Assembly (NCBI RefSeq): GCF_037892605.1
Contig: NZ_JBBKTU010000001.1
Location: 3,472,001-3,536,000, forward strand
DNA length: 64,000 bases
DNA from: Lacibacter sp. H407
Lineage (GTDB): Bacteria; Bacteroidota; Bacteroidia; Chitinophagales; Chitinophagaceae
Direction of reading: 5' to 3'
Positions within the stretch are counted from its first letter, which is position 1; the number at the start of each line of letters is the position of its first letter. Shown here piece after piece: positions 36,826 to 45,449 of the stretch. Position numbers and translations under genes: made by a program. Under the pieces are notes generated by a model. That model saw only the letters and a list, made by a program, of their open reading frames with translations, was not told the origin of the DNA and ran no database searches.

Positions 36826-36840
36826 CAACCTGCCGGACTG

Positions 36841-36873
36841 AAAGAGGCGCACTGCTTAGCGGTGCGCCTCTTT
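36841..36873. terminator. Terminator between barrel gene and convergent tex
   Basis: A 12-bp perfect stem AAAGAGGCGCAC/GTGCGCCTCTTT with a 9-nt loop. The flanking A- and T-rich bases allow it to work in both directions. Confidence 0.8.
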
Positions 36874-36964
36874 GTATTTTATTGGTCACTGATGCACGCA
36901 AATCAAAACAGATGAAAATAATTGACCTTGCATTTGCTCGCAGCTGAAAGCTTACAGCTTTTGG

Positions 36965-39205
36965 TTACTTCCCAAATTTCTTCTTCAATGCGGCCAACGC
37001 ATCATTCACCGTTAAGTTGCTTAAGTCTTCCTGTTTCTTGAAACCTGTTGCTTGTCCTTGTGGTTTTATTCTTGTTCCTCTTGCAGGTGCTTCTTGCGTT
37101 TGCTTGATTGATAATGCAATTCGTTTTCTTTGCACATCTACTTCCACCACTTTCACCATTACTTTATCGTTCAACTTTAATTTTTCAGCCGGGTCAGTAA
37201 TATACTCGTGTGATATTTCTGATACATGCACCAGGCCATCCTGTTTCACACCAATATCAACAAATGCACCAAAGCGGGTGAGGTTGGTTACAACGCCGGG
37301 AATCACCATACCTGCCGTTACTTCATCAATACTGAAGATGTTGGCATATTCAAATGCCTGTACCTCGCTGCGTGGATCAAGACCGGGCTTTACCAGTTCT
37401 TTCAAAATATCATTGATGGTTAATTCACCAATGGTTTCCGTTACATATTTTTTTGCAGGGATCTGTTTGATAGTTGTTTCATTACCTACCAGTTCTTCCA
37501 GTTTTAATTGCAGATCGGCTGCCATTTTTTCAACTACCGCATACGCTTCTGGATGTACGGCACTTTTATCCAATGCATTTTCACCATCGGGTATGCGTAA
37601 GAAACCTGCACATTGTTCAAATGCTTTATCGCCGAGGCGTGGCACTTTCAATAATTGTTTGCGACTTGTAAAACGACCGATCTCGTTTCTGTACTTCACA
37701 ATATTTTCTGCAATGCTGCTGTTGATACCGCTCACATAACTTAATAAATTTTTACTGGCTGTATTCAAATTCACACCCACCTGGTTTACACAACTCACAA
37801 CAGTTTGATCAAGACGTTCTTTCAAACGCATTTGATTAACATCGTGCTGGTATTGTCCTACACCAATACTTTTTGGATCGATCTTTACCAACTCTGCCAA
37901 TGGATCCATTAACCGGCGGCCAATACTTACAGCACCACGTACCGTAATATCTTTATCCGGAAATTCTTCCCGGGCAACTTCGCTTGCACTGTAAATGGAC
38001 GCACCATCTTCATTCACCAGAAAAACAGGTAAGCCAAGATTTAATTTTTTAATGAACTGTTCTGTTTCTCTTCCTGCTGTACCATCCCCAATGGCAAACA
38101 CCTGTGTCTGAAATGCATTCACTAAATGACGGATGGTTTGCTCAGCCGTATACAATTTGCCCGGCTCATGTATAAAGATGAGGTCCGTTGTTTGCAGATC
38201 ACCTTTCTCATCTAAGCAAACAATTTTACAACCTGTTCTGTAACCGGGGTCAATTGCAAGAATACGTTTGCTGCCTAATGGACTGCTCAATAACAATTGA
38301 CGAAGATTTTCTGCAAACACAGTAATGGCTTCTTCATCGCCCTTTTGTTTTAACTGCGAACGGAATTCTGTTTCAAGGCTTGGTTGCAGTAATCGCTTGT
38401 AGGCATCTTTGATCGCTTTCTTTACCTGTGCAGTTGATTCATTCATTCCTCTTATATATAATGAATCGATCAACTCAATGGCCAGTTCTTCTTCCGGTTC
38501 TATACTCATCTTCAACACACCCTCTGTAAAACCACGGAGTATCGCAAGGATACGATGCGATGGAATTTTATGCACCGGTTCACTGAAATCAAAGTAGTCT
38601 TTAAACTTAATGCCATCGGCTTCTTTGTCTTTCATCACTGTGCTTTTCACCAATGCCTGATCTTCAAAATATTTACGGAGTTTGGCCCGTACAAGAGCAT
38701 CTTCATTCACTTGTTCCGAAATAATATCCCGTGCACCCTGCAACGCATCTTCAACCGTTGCAACTTTCTCATTGATAAACGTTGCTGCATGCTCGTTTAC
38801 GGCAATATCTTTTTGTTCGAGTAGGAGGAGGGCTAACGGTTCAAGTCCGTTTTCTCTTGCAGTCTGGGCTTTAGTTTTTCGTTTTGGTTTATAAGGGAGA
38901 TAGATATCTTCCAACTCATTTATTGTTGTTGCCTTGTCCAATTTAGCCTGCAACGCATCCGTCATCTTACCCTGTTCGGTAATTGTTTTTTCAATAAATG
39001 TTTTTCGTTCTGTAAATTCTTTTAAAAATTTTGCCTGATCCTGTATTTGCTGGATCACTACTTCATCCAGGTTATCGGTCTTATCTTTTCGGTAACGGGC
39101 AATAAACGGAATGGTGGAACCTTCTTCCAGTAAATCAATCACTGTTTCTACCTGCTGCACCCGCAGGCGCAATGCACCTGCGATCGTTGATGAAAATTCT
39201 CTCAT
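36965..39205 (-). CDS. tex: RNA-binding transcription accessory protein Tex
   Basis: I start at the codon ending at 39205 (MREFSSTIAGALRLRVQQVE), which is the family's usual N-terminus; 30 more codons upstream are open. The protein has 746 residues, normal for Tex. Domains in order: helical N-terminal part with EEGSTIPFIARYRKDKTDNL, the YqgF/RNase H-like domain with ILAIDPGYRTGCKIV, helix-hairpin-helix motifs (VNLNTASKNLLSYVSGI), and a C-terminal S1 domain (GVVTNLTRFGAFVDIGVKQD). Tex binds RNA and influences transcription termination and stress survival. It is convergent with the barrel gene. Very confident. Confidence 0.97.
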   Translation of the reverse strand: MREFSSTIAGALRLRVQQVETVIDLLEEGSTIPFIARYRKDKTDNLDEVVIQQIQDQAKFLKEFTERKTFIEKTITEQGKMTDALQAKLDKATTINELEDIYLPYKPKRKTKAQTARENGLEPLALLLLEQKDIAVNEHAATFINEKVATVEDALQGARDIISEQVNEDALVRAKLRKYFEDQALVKSTVMKDKEADGIKFKDYFDFSEPVHKIPSHRILAILRGFTEGVLKMSIEPEEELAIELIDSLYIRGMNESTAQVKKAIKDAYKRLLQPSLETEFRSQLKQKGDEEAITVFAENLRQLLLSSPLGSKRILAIDPGYRTGCKIVCLDEKGDLQTTDLIFIHEPGKLYTAEQTIRHLVNAFQTQVFAIGDGTAGRETEQFIKKLNLGLPVFLVNEDGASIYSASEVAREEFPDKDITVRGAVSIGRRLMDPLAELVKIDPKSIGVGQYQHDVNQMRLKERLDQTVVSCVNQVGVNLNTASKNLLSYVSGINSSIAENIVKYRNEIGRFTSRKQLLKVPRLGDKAFEQCAGFLRIPDGENALDKSAVHPEAYAVVEKMAADLQLKLEELVGNETTIKQIPAKKYVTETIGELTINDILKELVKPGLDPRSEVQAFEYANIFSIDEVTAGMVIPGVVTNLTRFGAFVDIGVKQDGLVHVSEISHEYITDPAEKLKLNDKVMVKVVEVDVQRKRIALSIKQTQEAPARGTRIKPQGQATGFKKQEDLSNLTVNDALAALKKKFGK

Positions 39206-39548
39206 GGTATATTCAAACTTGTTATGTAAAAAACGGGCTGCAATATAGGCTGGCTGACGTAGAAAAAAAAGTTGTTCATTTAAAAATGTGTTCACTAAAT
39301 ATTTTCATTGTCTGTGACATTGTAATGACAATATACGTGTAAAAAAATGACGTTATGTAAAAAACCGAAGAAGCATCATTTCATTCAGCATATTTTTTTT
39401 ACCACTTGTCATAACATGTATTTACAAACGCAGCATCACATGAATATGTGTTGTCAATTATTTCGAAGTGTGTTTAATTCGCACACTTTAATCACCTGTT
39501 AAAAAGATTAGCAGGTATTTATCATTCATCATCTAAACCTTATCATTC
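39206..39548. other. Divergent intergenic region between tex and susC
   Basis: About 340 bases. Both genes must be transcribed from here. I see no perfect TAnnTTTG box for susC. An inverted repeat AAGTGTG (39466-39472) and CACACTT (39482-39488) lies 60 bp before the susC start and could bind a regulator. The long A-run near 39350 is a possible upstream element. Confidence 0.4.
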
Positions 39549-42548
39549 ATGACAAGAAAGATCCTTCGGGTTCTTCTTGCTTTTGTGATTGGATTGTTTT
39601 CTGTATCGTTTGCACAATCGCAAACTGTTACGGGAAAAGTCATTTCACAAGACGGAGAACCTCAGCCTTTTGCTACTGTACAAGTAAAAGGTACGCAAAC
39701 CATTACCACTGCTGACGCACAGGGAAATTATTCCATCAATGCAAAACAGGGCGATGTACTCATTTTTACCAGCACTTCATTTGAACAGAAAGAAGTAACC
39801 GTAAATGGCGCTGTTGTAAATGTTACTGTAACCGCAACAGTAAACGCATTGAAAGAAGTAGTTGTTACCGGCTACTCTACACGTTCCAAACGTTCAAACA
39901 TCGGTTCGGCTTCAACGGTTGTGATCAACGACATCCGTACGCAACCAGTTGCATCATTCGATCAGATATTGCAAGGGCAGGCGCCGGGCTTGAACGTAAA
40001 GGCAGGTTCGGGCCAGCCTGGACGTAATGCAGATCTTATCATTCGCGGACGTACATCTGTTAACGGTTCTGTTGATCCATTATTTATTGTGGATGGTATT
40101 GAAGTACGTGCAGGCGATTTCAGTACAATGAATCAGGGCGATTTTGAAAGTGTTTCTGTTTTAAAAGATGCAGCTTCCACAGCTATCTATGGTTCACGTG
40201 GTGCCAATGGTGTAATTGTTGTAACCACAAAAAAAGGAAAGAGTGGAAAAGTTCGTTTCGCTTACGATGGTCAAATTGGTATTTCCACATTGCCGGAAAA
40301 TAAGTTGAAACTGATGAACACACAGGAGAAACTTGATTTCGAAATGAACGTTGCAGGAAATCCATGGGGATGGTCGCCTGCAGAAGTAGCAGCATTCCGC
40401 AATGTAAATACAGATTGGAACGATGCTGTATTTGATGATGGTAAAATGCAATCGCATCAGATCAGCGCAAGTGGTGGTAATGATAAAACCACGTTCTACA
40501 CATCATTCAATTATTTCAATCAGGAAGGCGTAACCATTAATACCGGATTGGAACGTTATAATGGCCGTTTAAATCTTGCACATACTGAACGCAATTTGAA
40601 ATTTGGTGTAAACTTAGCTGGTGGTTGGTCTAAATTCAGAGGAACATTTGAAGGCGATCAAAGTGTTGGCTCACCATTGAACACTGTTATCTGGGCATTG
40701 CCTTATGAAAAAGTGTATAATGATGATGGAACCTATGCAGGTTCTGTTCAATTTCCATTCTGGCTGAACCCGGTTGAAGAGTTGATCGTAAATGCGGACA
40801 ACAGCTGGCAATTAAAATCAACAGGAAATATTTTTGTTGAATACAAAATTCCCGGAATCAAAAACCTTACGTATCGTTTAAATGCAGGAGGTGATTATTC
40901 TCAAACAGAAGTATTTGGAATTACAAAAAATGGAACACAATCTGCCGCACAGAATGCTGCATTTGGCAGTGCGTTTGCAGGTGAAGGTGCATTGGGAAGA
41001 AGTTTCGACCGTCGTTTCCGTGCAACCATTACCAATAGTCTTACACACAAAATTGGTTTTGGTGCAAACGACGATCATCAATTAACCACTTCGCTTTATA
41101 CAGAATTTATTCGCAGAAGAGGCCGTGATTTTAATTTCACCGGTTATGGTTTGTTGTTGCCGTTTGATAACGAAGCAGGTCTTGTTGCAGGCACTGCAGC
41201 CAATGGATATATTCCAACTGTAGGTGGCGGATTTCCTGAAAACAGTTCATTGCTTTCGTATTTCGGAACAGCCGATTATTCATTCCGAAATAAATACTTC
41301 CTCTCACTTTCCGGACGTACAGATGGATCGTCACGTTTGAGTCCTGCTAACCGATGGACACAATACGGTTCAGTTGGTGCGGGTTGGGTGATCTCTGATG
41401 AAAATTTCTTTAAAGTAAATGCGATCAATTATTTGAAACTGCGTGCAAGTTTTGGTGCAGTGGGTAACCAGAATGGTATTGGCGAGTTTCCATATGTACA
41501 ACAATACGGACGTGGTACATACGGCGGACAGGGTACATTAAGCATCAACCGTTTGGGAAATGCTGAACTTACCTGGGAAAAAAGAAGAACAGCCAACGTT
41601 GGTGTTGAAATGGAATTTTTCAAGAGCCGTGTAAAAACAGCCGTTGATTATTATAACAGCTTAACAACCGGTTTGTATTTTCAACCAACTGTTCCTGCTA
41701 CAAGCGGTGGTGGGGGTACTTTTCTTGCTAACAATGGCAGCATGGAAAATCAGGGAATTGAGGTAAGTCTTTCATTGAAAATTATCGATGCAAAAGATTT
41801 CAGATGGACGTTTGATGCAAACTATGCATTCAATAAGAACACCATCAAATCGTTACCTGACGGACAAACATTTCAGTTGTACAAAAGCTTCCAGGCATTG
41901 CAGGTAGGAAAGCCATTAAATAGTTTTTATCTCGTACAATATGCGGGTGTAAATCCTGATAATGGGAATTCGCAATATCTGAAAGCAGATGGCAAAACAC
42001 TTACGGAAGATTATGACGCTAACGATCTGACTGTGTTAGGTACGAGTGATGCGCCTCACAATGCTGGGTTTACCAATACCTTTAATTTTAAAGGACTTGA
42101 ACTCTCTGCATTCTTTGTGTATTCTGCAGGTAACTATGTGTACAACAATGCACGTTACAATGTTGAGTATTATGCATACACTACGTCTGGTTTTTCACGG
42201 AATGCATTGAATGCATGGACCACACCGGGACAGATAACTGATTTCCCACGTATAGATGAAGCCACACAGGGCCAAACAACACGTTTCCTTGAAAAAGGTG
42301 ATTTCCTTCGCTTGCGTAATGTAATGCTGTCTTATTCATTACCTGCTACCGTAACGCAAAAGCTGCGTATACAAGGTTTACGGCTTTTTGTACAAGGGCA
42401 AAATCTTTACACCTGGCATAAGTTCCAGGGTTGGGATCCGGAAGTATCAACCATCGTTAATGCAGATGCAAACTCCAATGCTGCTGTAAGTGGTGCACAG
42501 TACCCAACATTACGCAGTGTAAGCTTTGGTGTGAATTTAAATTTTTAA
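39549..42548 (+). CDS. SusC/RagA family TonB-dependent outer-membrane transporter
   Basis: The protein has 999 residues. A signal peptide is followed by a carboxypeptidase-like regulatory domain (about 26-100, VTGKVISQDGEPQPFATVQV), the plug domain (LKEVVVTGYSTRSKRSNIGS, then FDQILQGQAPGLNVKAGSGQ and NADLIIRGRTSVNG) and a large barrel ending YPTLRSVSFGVNLNF with the terminal phenylalanine. SusC proteins import oligosaccharides, peptides or other polymers with a SusD partner. The partner lipoprotein follows by 20 bp. No glycosidase, sulfatase or sigma/anti-sigma pair sits beside it, so the substrate cannot be guessed. Confidence 0.97.
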   Translation: MTRKILRVLLAFVIGLFSVSFAQSQTVTGKVISQDGEPQPFATVQVKGTQTITTADAQGNYSINAKQGDVLIFTSTSFEQKEVTVNGAVVNVTVTATVNALKEVVVTGYSTRSKRSNIGSASTVVINDIRTQPVASFDQILQGQAPGLNVKAGSGQPGRNADLIIRGRTSVNGSVDPLFIVDGIEVRAGDFSTMNQGDFESVSVLKDAASTAIYGSRGANGVIVVTTKKGKSGKVRFAYDGQIGISTLPENKLKLMNTQEKLDFEMNVAGNPWGWSPAEVAAFRNVNTDWNDAVFDDGKMQSHQISASGGNDKTTFYTSFNYFNQEGVTINTGLERYNGRLNLAHTERNLKFGVNLAGGWSKFRGTFEGDQSVGSPLNTVIWALPYEKVYNDDGTYAGSVQFPFWLNPVEELIVNADNSWQLKSTGNIFVEYKIPGIKNLTYRLNAGGDYSQTEVFGITKNGTQSAAQNAAFGSAFAGEGALGRSFDRRFRATITNSLTHKIGFGANDDHQLTTSLYTEFIRRRGRDFNFTGYGLLLPFDNEAGLVAGTAANGYIPTVGGGFPENSSLLSYFGTADYSFRNKYFLSLSGRTDGSSRLSPANRWTQYGSVGAGWVISDENFFKVNAINYLKLRASFGAVGNQNGIGEFPYVQQYGRGTYGGQGTLSINRLGNAELTWEKRRTANVGVEMEFFKSRVKTAVDYYNSLTTGLYFQPTVPATSGGGGTFLANNGSMENQGIEVSLSLKIIDAKDFRWTFDANYAFNKNTIKSLPDGQTFQLYKSFQALQVGKPLNSFYLVQYAGVNPDNGNSQYLKADGKTLTEDYDANDLTVLGTSDAPHNAGFTNTFNFKGLELSAFFVYSAGNYVYNNARYNVEYYAYTTSGFSRNALNAWTTPGQITDFPRIDEATQGQTTRFLEKGDFLRLRNVMLSYSLPATVTQKLRIQGLRLFVQGQNLYTWHKFQGWDPEVSTIVNADANSNAAVSGAQYPTLRSVSFGVNLNF

Positions 42549-42568
42549 TGAACGAAACTTTATAAAAT

Positions 42569-44011
42569 ATGAATATCAAAATAAAACCGGTTTACTACAT
42601 CATGCTTGCCCTCGTACTTACGGGATTGGTGGCATGTAAGAAGCCGTTAGACACAGTGCCTGATACTTCATTAACGGATTTGAAGACGTTTGATGATGTA
42701 CGCAGTGCTTTACGTGGTGCTTATGACGGATTCCAGAGTAACAACTATTATGGGAGCCCTGCTGCATCCGGCAGCGCCAGTGCCTGGAGTGCGTTGCCCG
42801 AATTGATGGGTGATGATTTTGTAGAAGCACTGGAAAGTTTAGGTAACTGGAATATTATGAGCGAAATGAGTTATGCATCTGATAACGGTGCTGTTGCTGC
42901 TGCTTTTATTCAACCGTATGAAATTATTTCACGGGTGAATAATTTATTGAAGTTTGTTGAAATTTACGAAACAGGTGCTACAGAAGCAGAAACAAAACGC
43001 ATTAAAGCACAGGCATTGGCCATTCGTGCACATGCACATTTTGATCTGATGCGTTATTTCGCTGTTGACTTCAGTCGTAATTCAACAGCCCTTGGTGTTC
43101 CGTTTGTAACCATTTTCGATCCGCAAAAGCCGTTTGCTAACTTACCAGCACGTAACACCGTAAAAGAAAACTATGATGCCATTTTGAAAGATCTAGGCGA
43201 TGCATTAGTTGCATTCCGTGATGGAGGAAACACAACGGGTAATACATCACGCAATTATATTGACAGTGCGGTTGTTTATGCCATGCGTGCCCGTGTTAAT
43301 TATTATGCATCTGATTGGAATGCGGTTATTGCAGATGCAAATATTGCTTTAGCACTTCGTCCCGTAGGAAATTCAGCCGCTTATATTGCTGCCTTTTCAA
43401 CAGCCGGTGAAACAGCTCCTTCTTCTGAAGTATATTGGGTTGTTCCGTCAGATAATGCGTTGCGGCCCGGTGGTGCCATCAGCGGCACCAGCCCCAACTA
43501 TCGTGTAACCGTAGCAATGAGTAATATTTTGCAGACGCAGGGTGGTGCGTATGTTGATCCCGGTGTTAATCGGTTTAACCAAGCCGGATCAGGTGGCATA
43601 CAGCGTACCTTGTCGTGGAAGTATCCGGGTGTACGCAGCTTCAAAGTTTTTCGTGCCGGTGAATTGTTGTTGATGCGTGCCGAGGCAAAACAACGCACCA
43701 ACGATCTTACAGCGCTAGCTGATCTCAATTTGTTGCGTACGAATCGTGGCGTTGCAATTGGAGCTGAAGTTGGCCCTGCTTTACTCGATGCTATTTTGTT
43801 GCTGCGCCGGGTTGAACTGTTGGGCGAAGGCCATCGATGGTTCGATCTGCGCAGAACAACCAAAACGATTGCACGTGCAGAATGTGGTGTTGCCAATGGC
43901 TCACGTGCCGACAATTGCAATATCGGGCCTACGTCCAGATCATGGACATTCCCAATTCCATTCAATGAAATAAAAGTGAATGCAAACCTTGTACAAAATC
44001 AAGGTTATTAA
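42569..44011 (+). CDS. RagB/SusD family nutrient-binding outer-membrane lipoprotein
   Basis: The protein has 480 residues with a lipoprotein signal ending LTGLVAC (cysteine 23). TPR-like helices make up the first half: TFDDVRSALRGAYDGFQ, then QALAIRAHAHFDLMRYFAVD, a SusD hallmark. The C-terminal part has FRAGELLLMRAEAKQR and LLGEGHRWFDLRRT, both classical. It caps the SusC barrel at the cell surface and captures substrate. It is 20 bp after susC, clearly one operon, and ends at a strong terminator. Confidence 0.97.
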   Translation: MNIKIKPVYYIMLALVLTGLVACKKPLDTVPDTSLTDLKTFDDVRSALRGAYDGFQSNNYYGSPAASGSASAWSALPELMGDDFVEALESLGNWNIMSEMSYASDNGAVAAAFIQPYEIISRVNNLLKFVEIYETGATEAETKRIKAQALAIRAHAHFDLMRYFAVDFSRNSTALGVPFVTIFDPQKPFANLPARNTVKENYDAILKDLGDALVAFRDGGNTTGNTSRNYIDSAVVYAMRARVNYYASDWNAVIADANIALALRPVGNSAAYIAAFSTAGETAPSSEVYWVVPSDNALRPGGAISGTSPNYRVTVAMSNILQTQGGAYVDPGVNRFNQAGSGGIQRTLSWKYPGVRSFKVFRAGELLLMRAEAKQRTNDLTALADLNLLRTNRGVAIGAEVGPALLDAILLLRRVELLGEGHRWFDLRRTTKTIARAECGVANGSRADNCNIGPTSRSWTFPIPFNEIKVNANLVQNQGY

Positions 44012-44028
44012 ATTGCAGATAGTTACAG

Positions 44029-44063
44029 AAAAAGCTGTTCGGTGTAAACCGAACAGCTTTTTT
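44029..44063. terminator. Terminator after the SusC/SusD operon
   Basis: A perfect 15-bp stem AAAAAGCTGTTCGGT/ACCGAACAGCTTTTT with a 4-nt loop GTAA. It also lies at the 3' end of the convergent small gene and can serve both. Confidence 0.92.
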
Positions 44064-44065
44064 GC

Positions 44066-44368
44066 TTATTGCGGATGTTGTTCTTCCTGCTCCGGCATAT
44101 TCGCCGTCATTACTTCTTCAATTTTATCATGCAAAACACTGGTTGAATTGATCACCCAGGAAGGTAGATCGTGACTGTCCATGATCTTCCATGATTGATC
44201 TTCCTTAATCATTTTGAAGAGCAGGCGATTACCACGTTCATCGGCAACATCAATGCTGAACTGACCTTCCTGTAAGCCACCGAGTTTCCGAAAGTTGAAT
44301 TCACGTAAGCGTCCCTCTGCCTTAATTAAACGGGTGAACTGAATGTTTTTAACGAATATTAGTTTCAT
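44066..44368 (-). CDS. Small conserved-looking soluble protein, unknown function
   Basis: The protein has 100 residues, no signal peptide and a compact alpha/beta look: LREFNFRKLGGLQEGQFSID, then ERGNRLLFKMIKEDQSWKI and an acidic C-terminal tail. The stop lies two bases from the susCD terminator, which it appears to share. The polar composition and single frame support a real gene. I do not recognise the family. Confidence 0.7.
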   Translation of the reverse strand: MKLIFVKNIQFTRLIKAEGRLREFNFRKLGGLQEGQFSIDVADERGNRLLFKMIKEDQSWKIMDSHDLPSWVINSTSVLHDKIEEVMTANMPEQEEQHPQ

Positions 44369-44609
44369 CTATTCAAATTTATTTTTGTGCGCCTGATGTT
44401 GTTTACAGAAGATGAACCGCGGCATATAGAGATGCCACTTCATTTTCGGCCAATTTCATCCGTAAGCATTAAAAAAGTGTTGTTTGGTTGTACTGAAGCG
44501 GAAAGGGGGTGAAAACAAGCAACAAATCCCGTGCTTATTTTGGTATTTGTGGAAAAGATTTACTTATTTGTCTTTCGTCAGCACTGCAAAGGTAGGTGAG
44601 ATGGGGCGA

Positions 44610-45254
44610 TTAATCGGAGCTTTTAACAATCCGTACTTCTTTGATCAAATCGAGGCCGGGAAACCGTTTCAGAAGATAAGCATTCCCTTTAAAATACACC
44701 GAATCGGCGGCACGCATGGTATCGTTTCCATAATCAGAAAAAAATTGCCGCACTACATCCATTCCGGTGATCACTTTTGCAAACGGAACAAATCCTTTCA
44801 CGCCGGCAGACTGCAAAGTGTCGTAGGTGAGGTTGTTGCGGAGATTGATAAACACCGATGTTTTACGTGTATTGGGTGCGCCCCGTGAAAAGCAGAGTGT
44901 ACTGTCGGTGTTGGAACCAACTACCGGCTCGTCCTTTAAGTTTTTGCCTTGCCAGAAAATATTCTTTTGCTTGTCTTCACTTACGCCGAACTGCACGAGA
45001 TAGTCTTTTACCACACGGAACACAACGGTATTGTTGTAATAACCACTGCGTATGAGTTGATAAAAACGATCGGCACCCAACGGCGACCAATTACGGTACA
45101 CTTCCACGGTGAAATTCCCTTTGCTGGTGATGAATTCTGCTTTGAACGTGTCCGGTGCTTTTAGCTTTAAAAGATTGGCATCCGTTTTCAATAGCTGTGC
45201 ATGGGTTTGCAAAAGAAGGAAAGCATTGAATATAAAAAGCAGCACTGATTTCAT
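44610..45254 (-). CDS. Exported cyclophilin-type peptidyl-prolyl cis-trans isomerase
   Basis: I start at the codon ending at 45254 (MKSVLLFIFNAFLLLQTHAQ), giving a signal peptide; the frame continues 64 codons upstream over a terminator hairpin, so that part is not coding. The protein has 214 residues. Cyclophilin marks are FITSKGNFTVEVYRNWSPLG, ADRFYQLIRSGYYNNTVVFR, the QFG turn, and GFVPFAKVITGMDVVRQF. It should speed proline isomerisation during folding in the periplasm. The catalytic arginine region VVFRVVKDYLVQFG is intact. Confidence 0.93.
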   Translation of the reverse strand: MKSVLLFIFNAFLLLQTHAQLLKTDANLLKLKAPDTFKAEFITSKGNFTVEVYRNWSPLGADRFYQLIRSGYYNNTVVFRVVKDYLVQFGVSEDKQKNIFWQGKNLKDEPVVGSNTDSTLCFSRGAPNTRKTSVFINLRNNLTYDTLQSAGVKGFVPFAKVITGMDVVRQFFSDYGNDTMRAADSVYFKGNAYLLKRFPGLDLIKEVRIVKSSD

Positions 45255-45306
45255 AGTAAAGAGTTGATGCTGAAAATTACAAAGCTTTCTGCAAACAGAC
45301 TGTAAT

Positions 45307-45339
45307 AAAAAATCCTCACAACTTAGTTGTGAGGATTTT
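45307..45339 (-). terminator. Terminator of the M14 peptidase operon
   Basis: A perfect inverted repeat AAAATCCTCACAACT/AGTTGTGAGGATTTT, one base apart, lies about 110 bp downstream of the M14 stop codon. Read on the minus strand it is followed by more T. Confidence 0.85.
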
Positions 45340-45420
45340 CTTTGTGTTCCCCGTGAAAGTCTTTGTATTCTTTGTGCTACTGATTTTTGTTGCACGAAGT
45401 ACACAAAGGAAACGGAGAGC

Positions 45421-45449
45421 GTCGTACTTCTTACCTCGTACTTCACTCG
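45421..45449. repeat. CGTAC-type intergenic repeat, copy B
   Basis: TCGTACTTCTTACCTCGTAC at 45422-45441 matches copy A at 29741 in 18 of 20 positions. It directly abuts the 3' end of the M14 gene. The preceding 45336-45390 also holds several TCTTTGTG units, another low-complexity run. Confidence 0.6.

Noticed and set aside
37017-37739. 240-codon open frame on the plus strand opposite tex
   Set aside because: It is an antisense shadow of the strongly conserved tex gene, Cys/Ser/Thr-rich, with no domain look.
43498-43965. 155-codon minus-strand frame inside susD
   Set aside because: Antisense of a clear SusD coding region; Arg/Ser/Pro-rich shadow.
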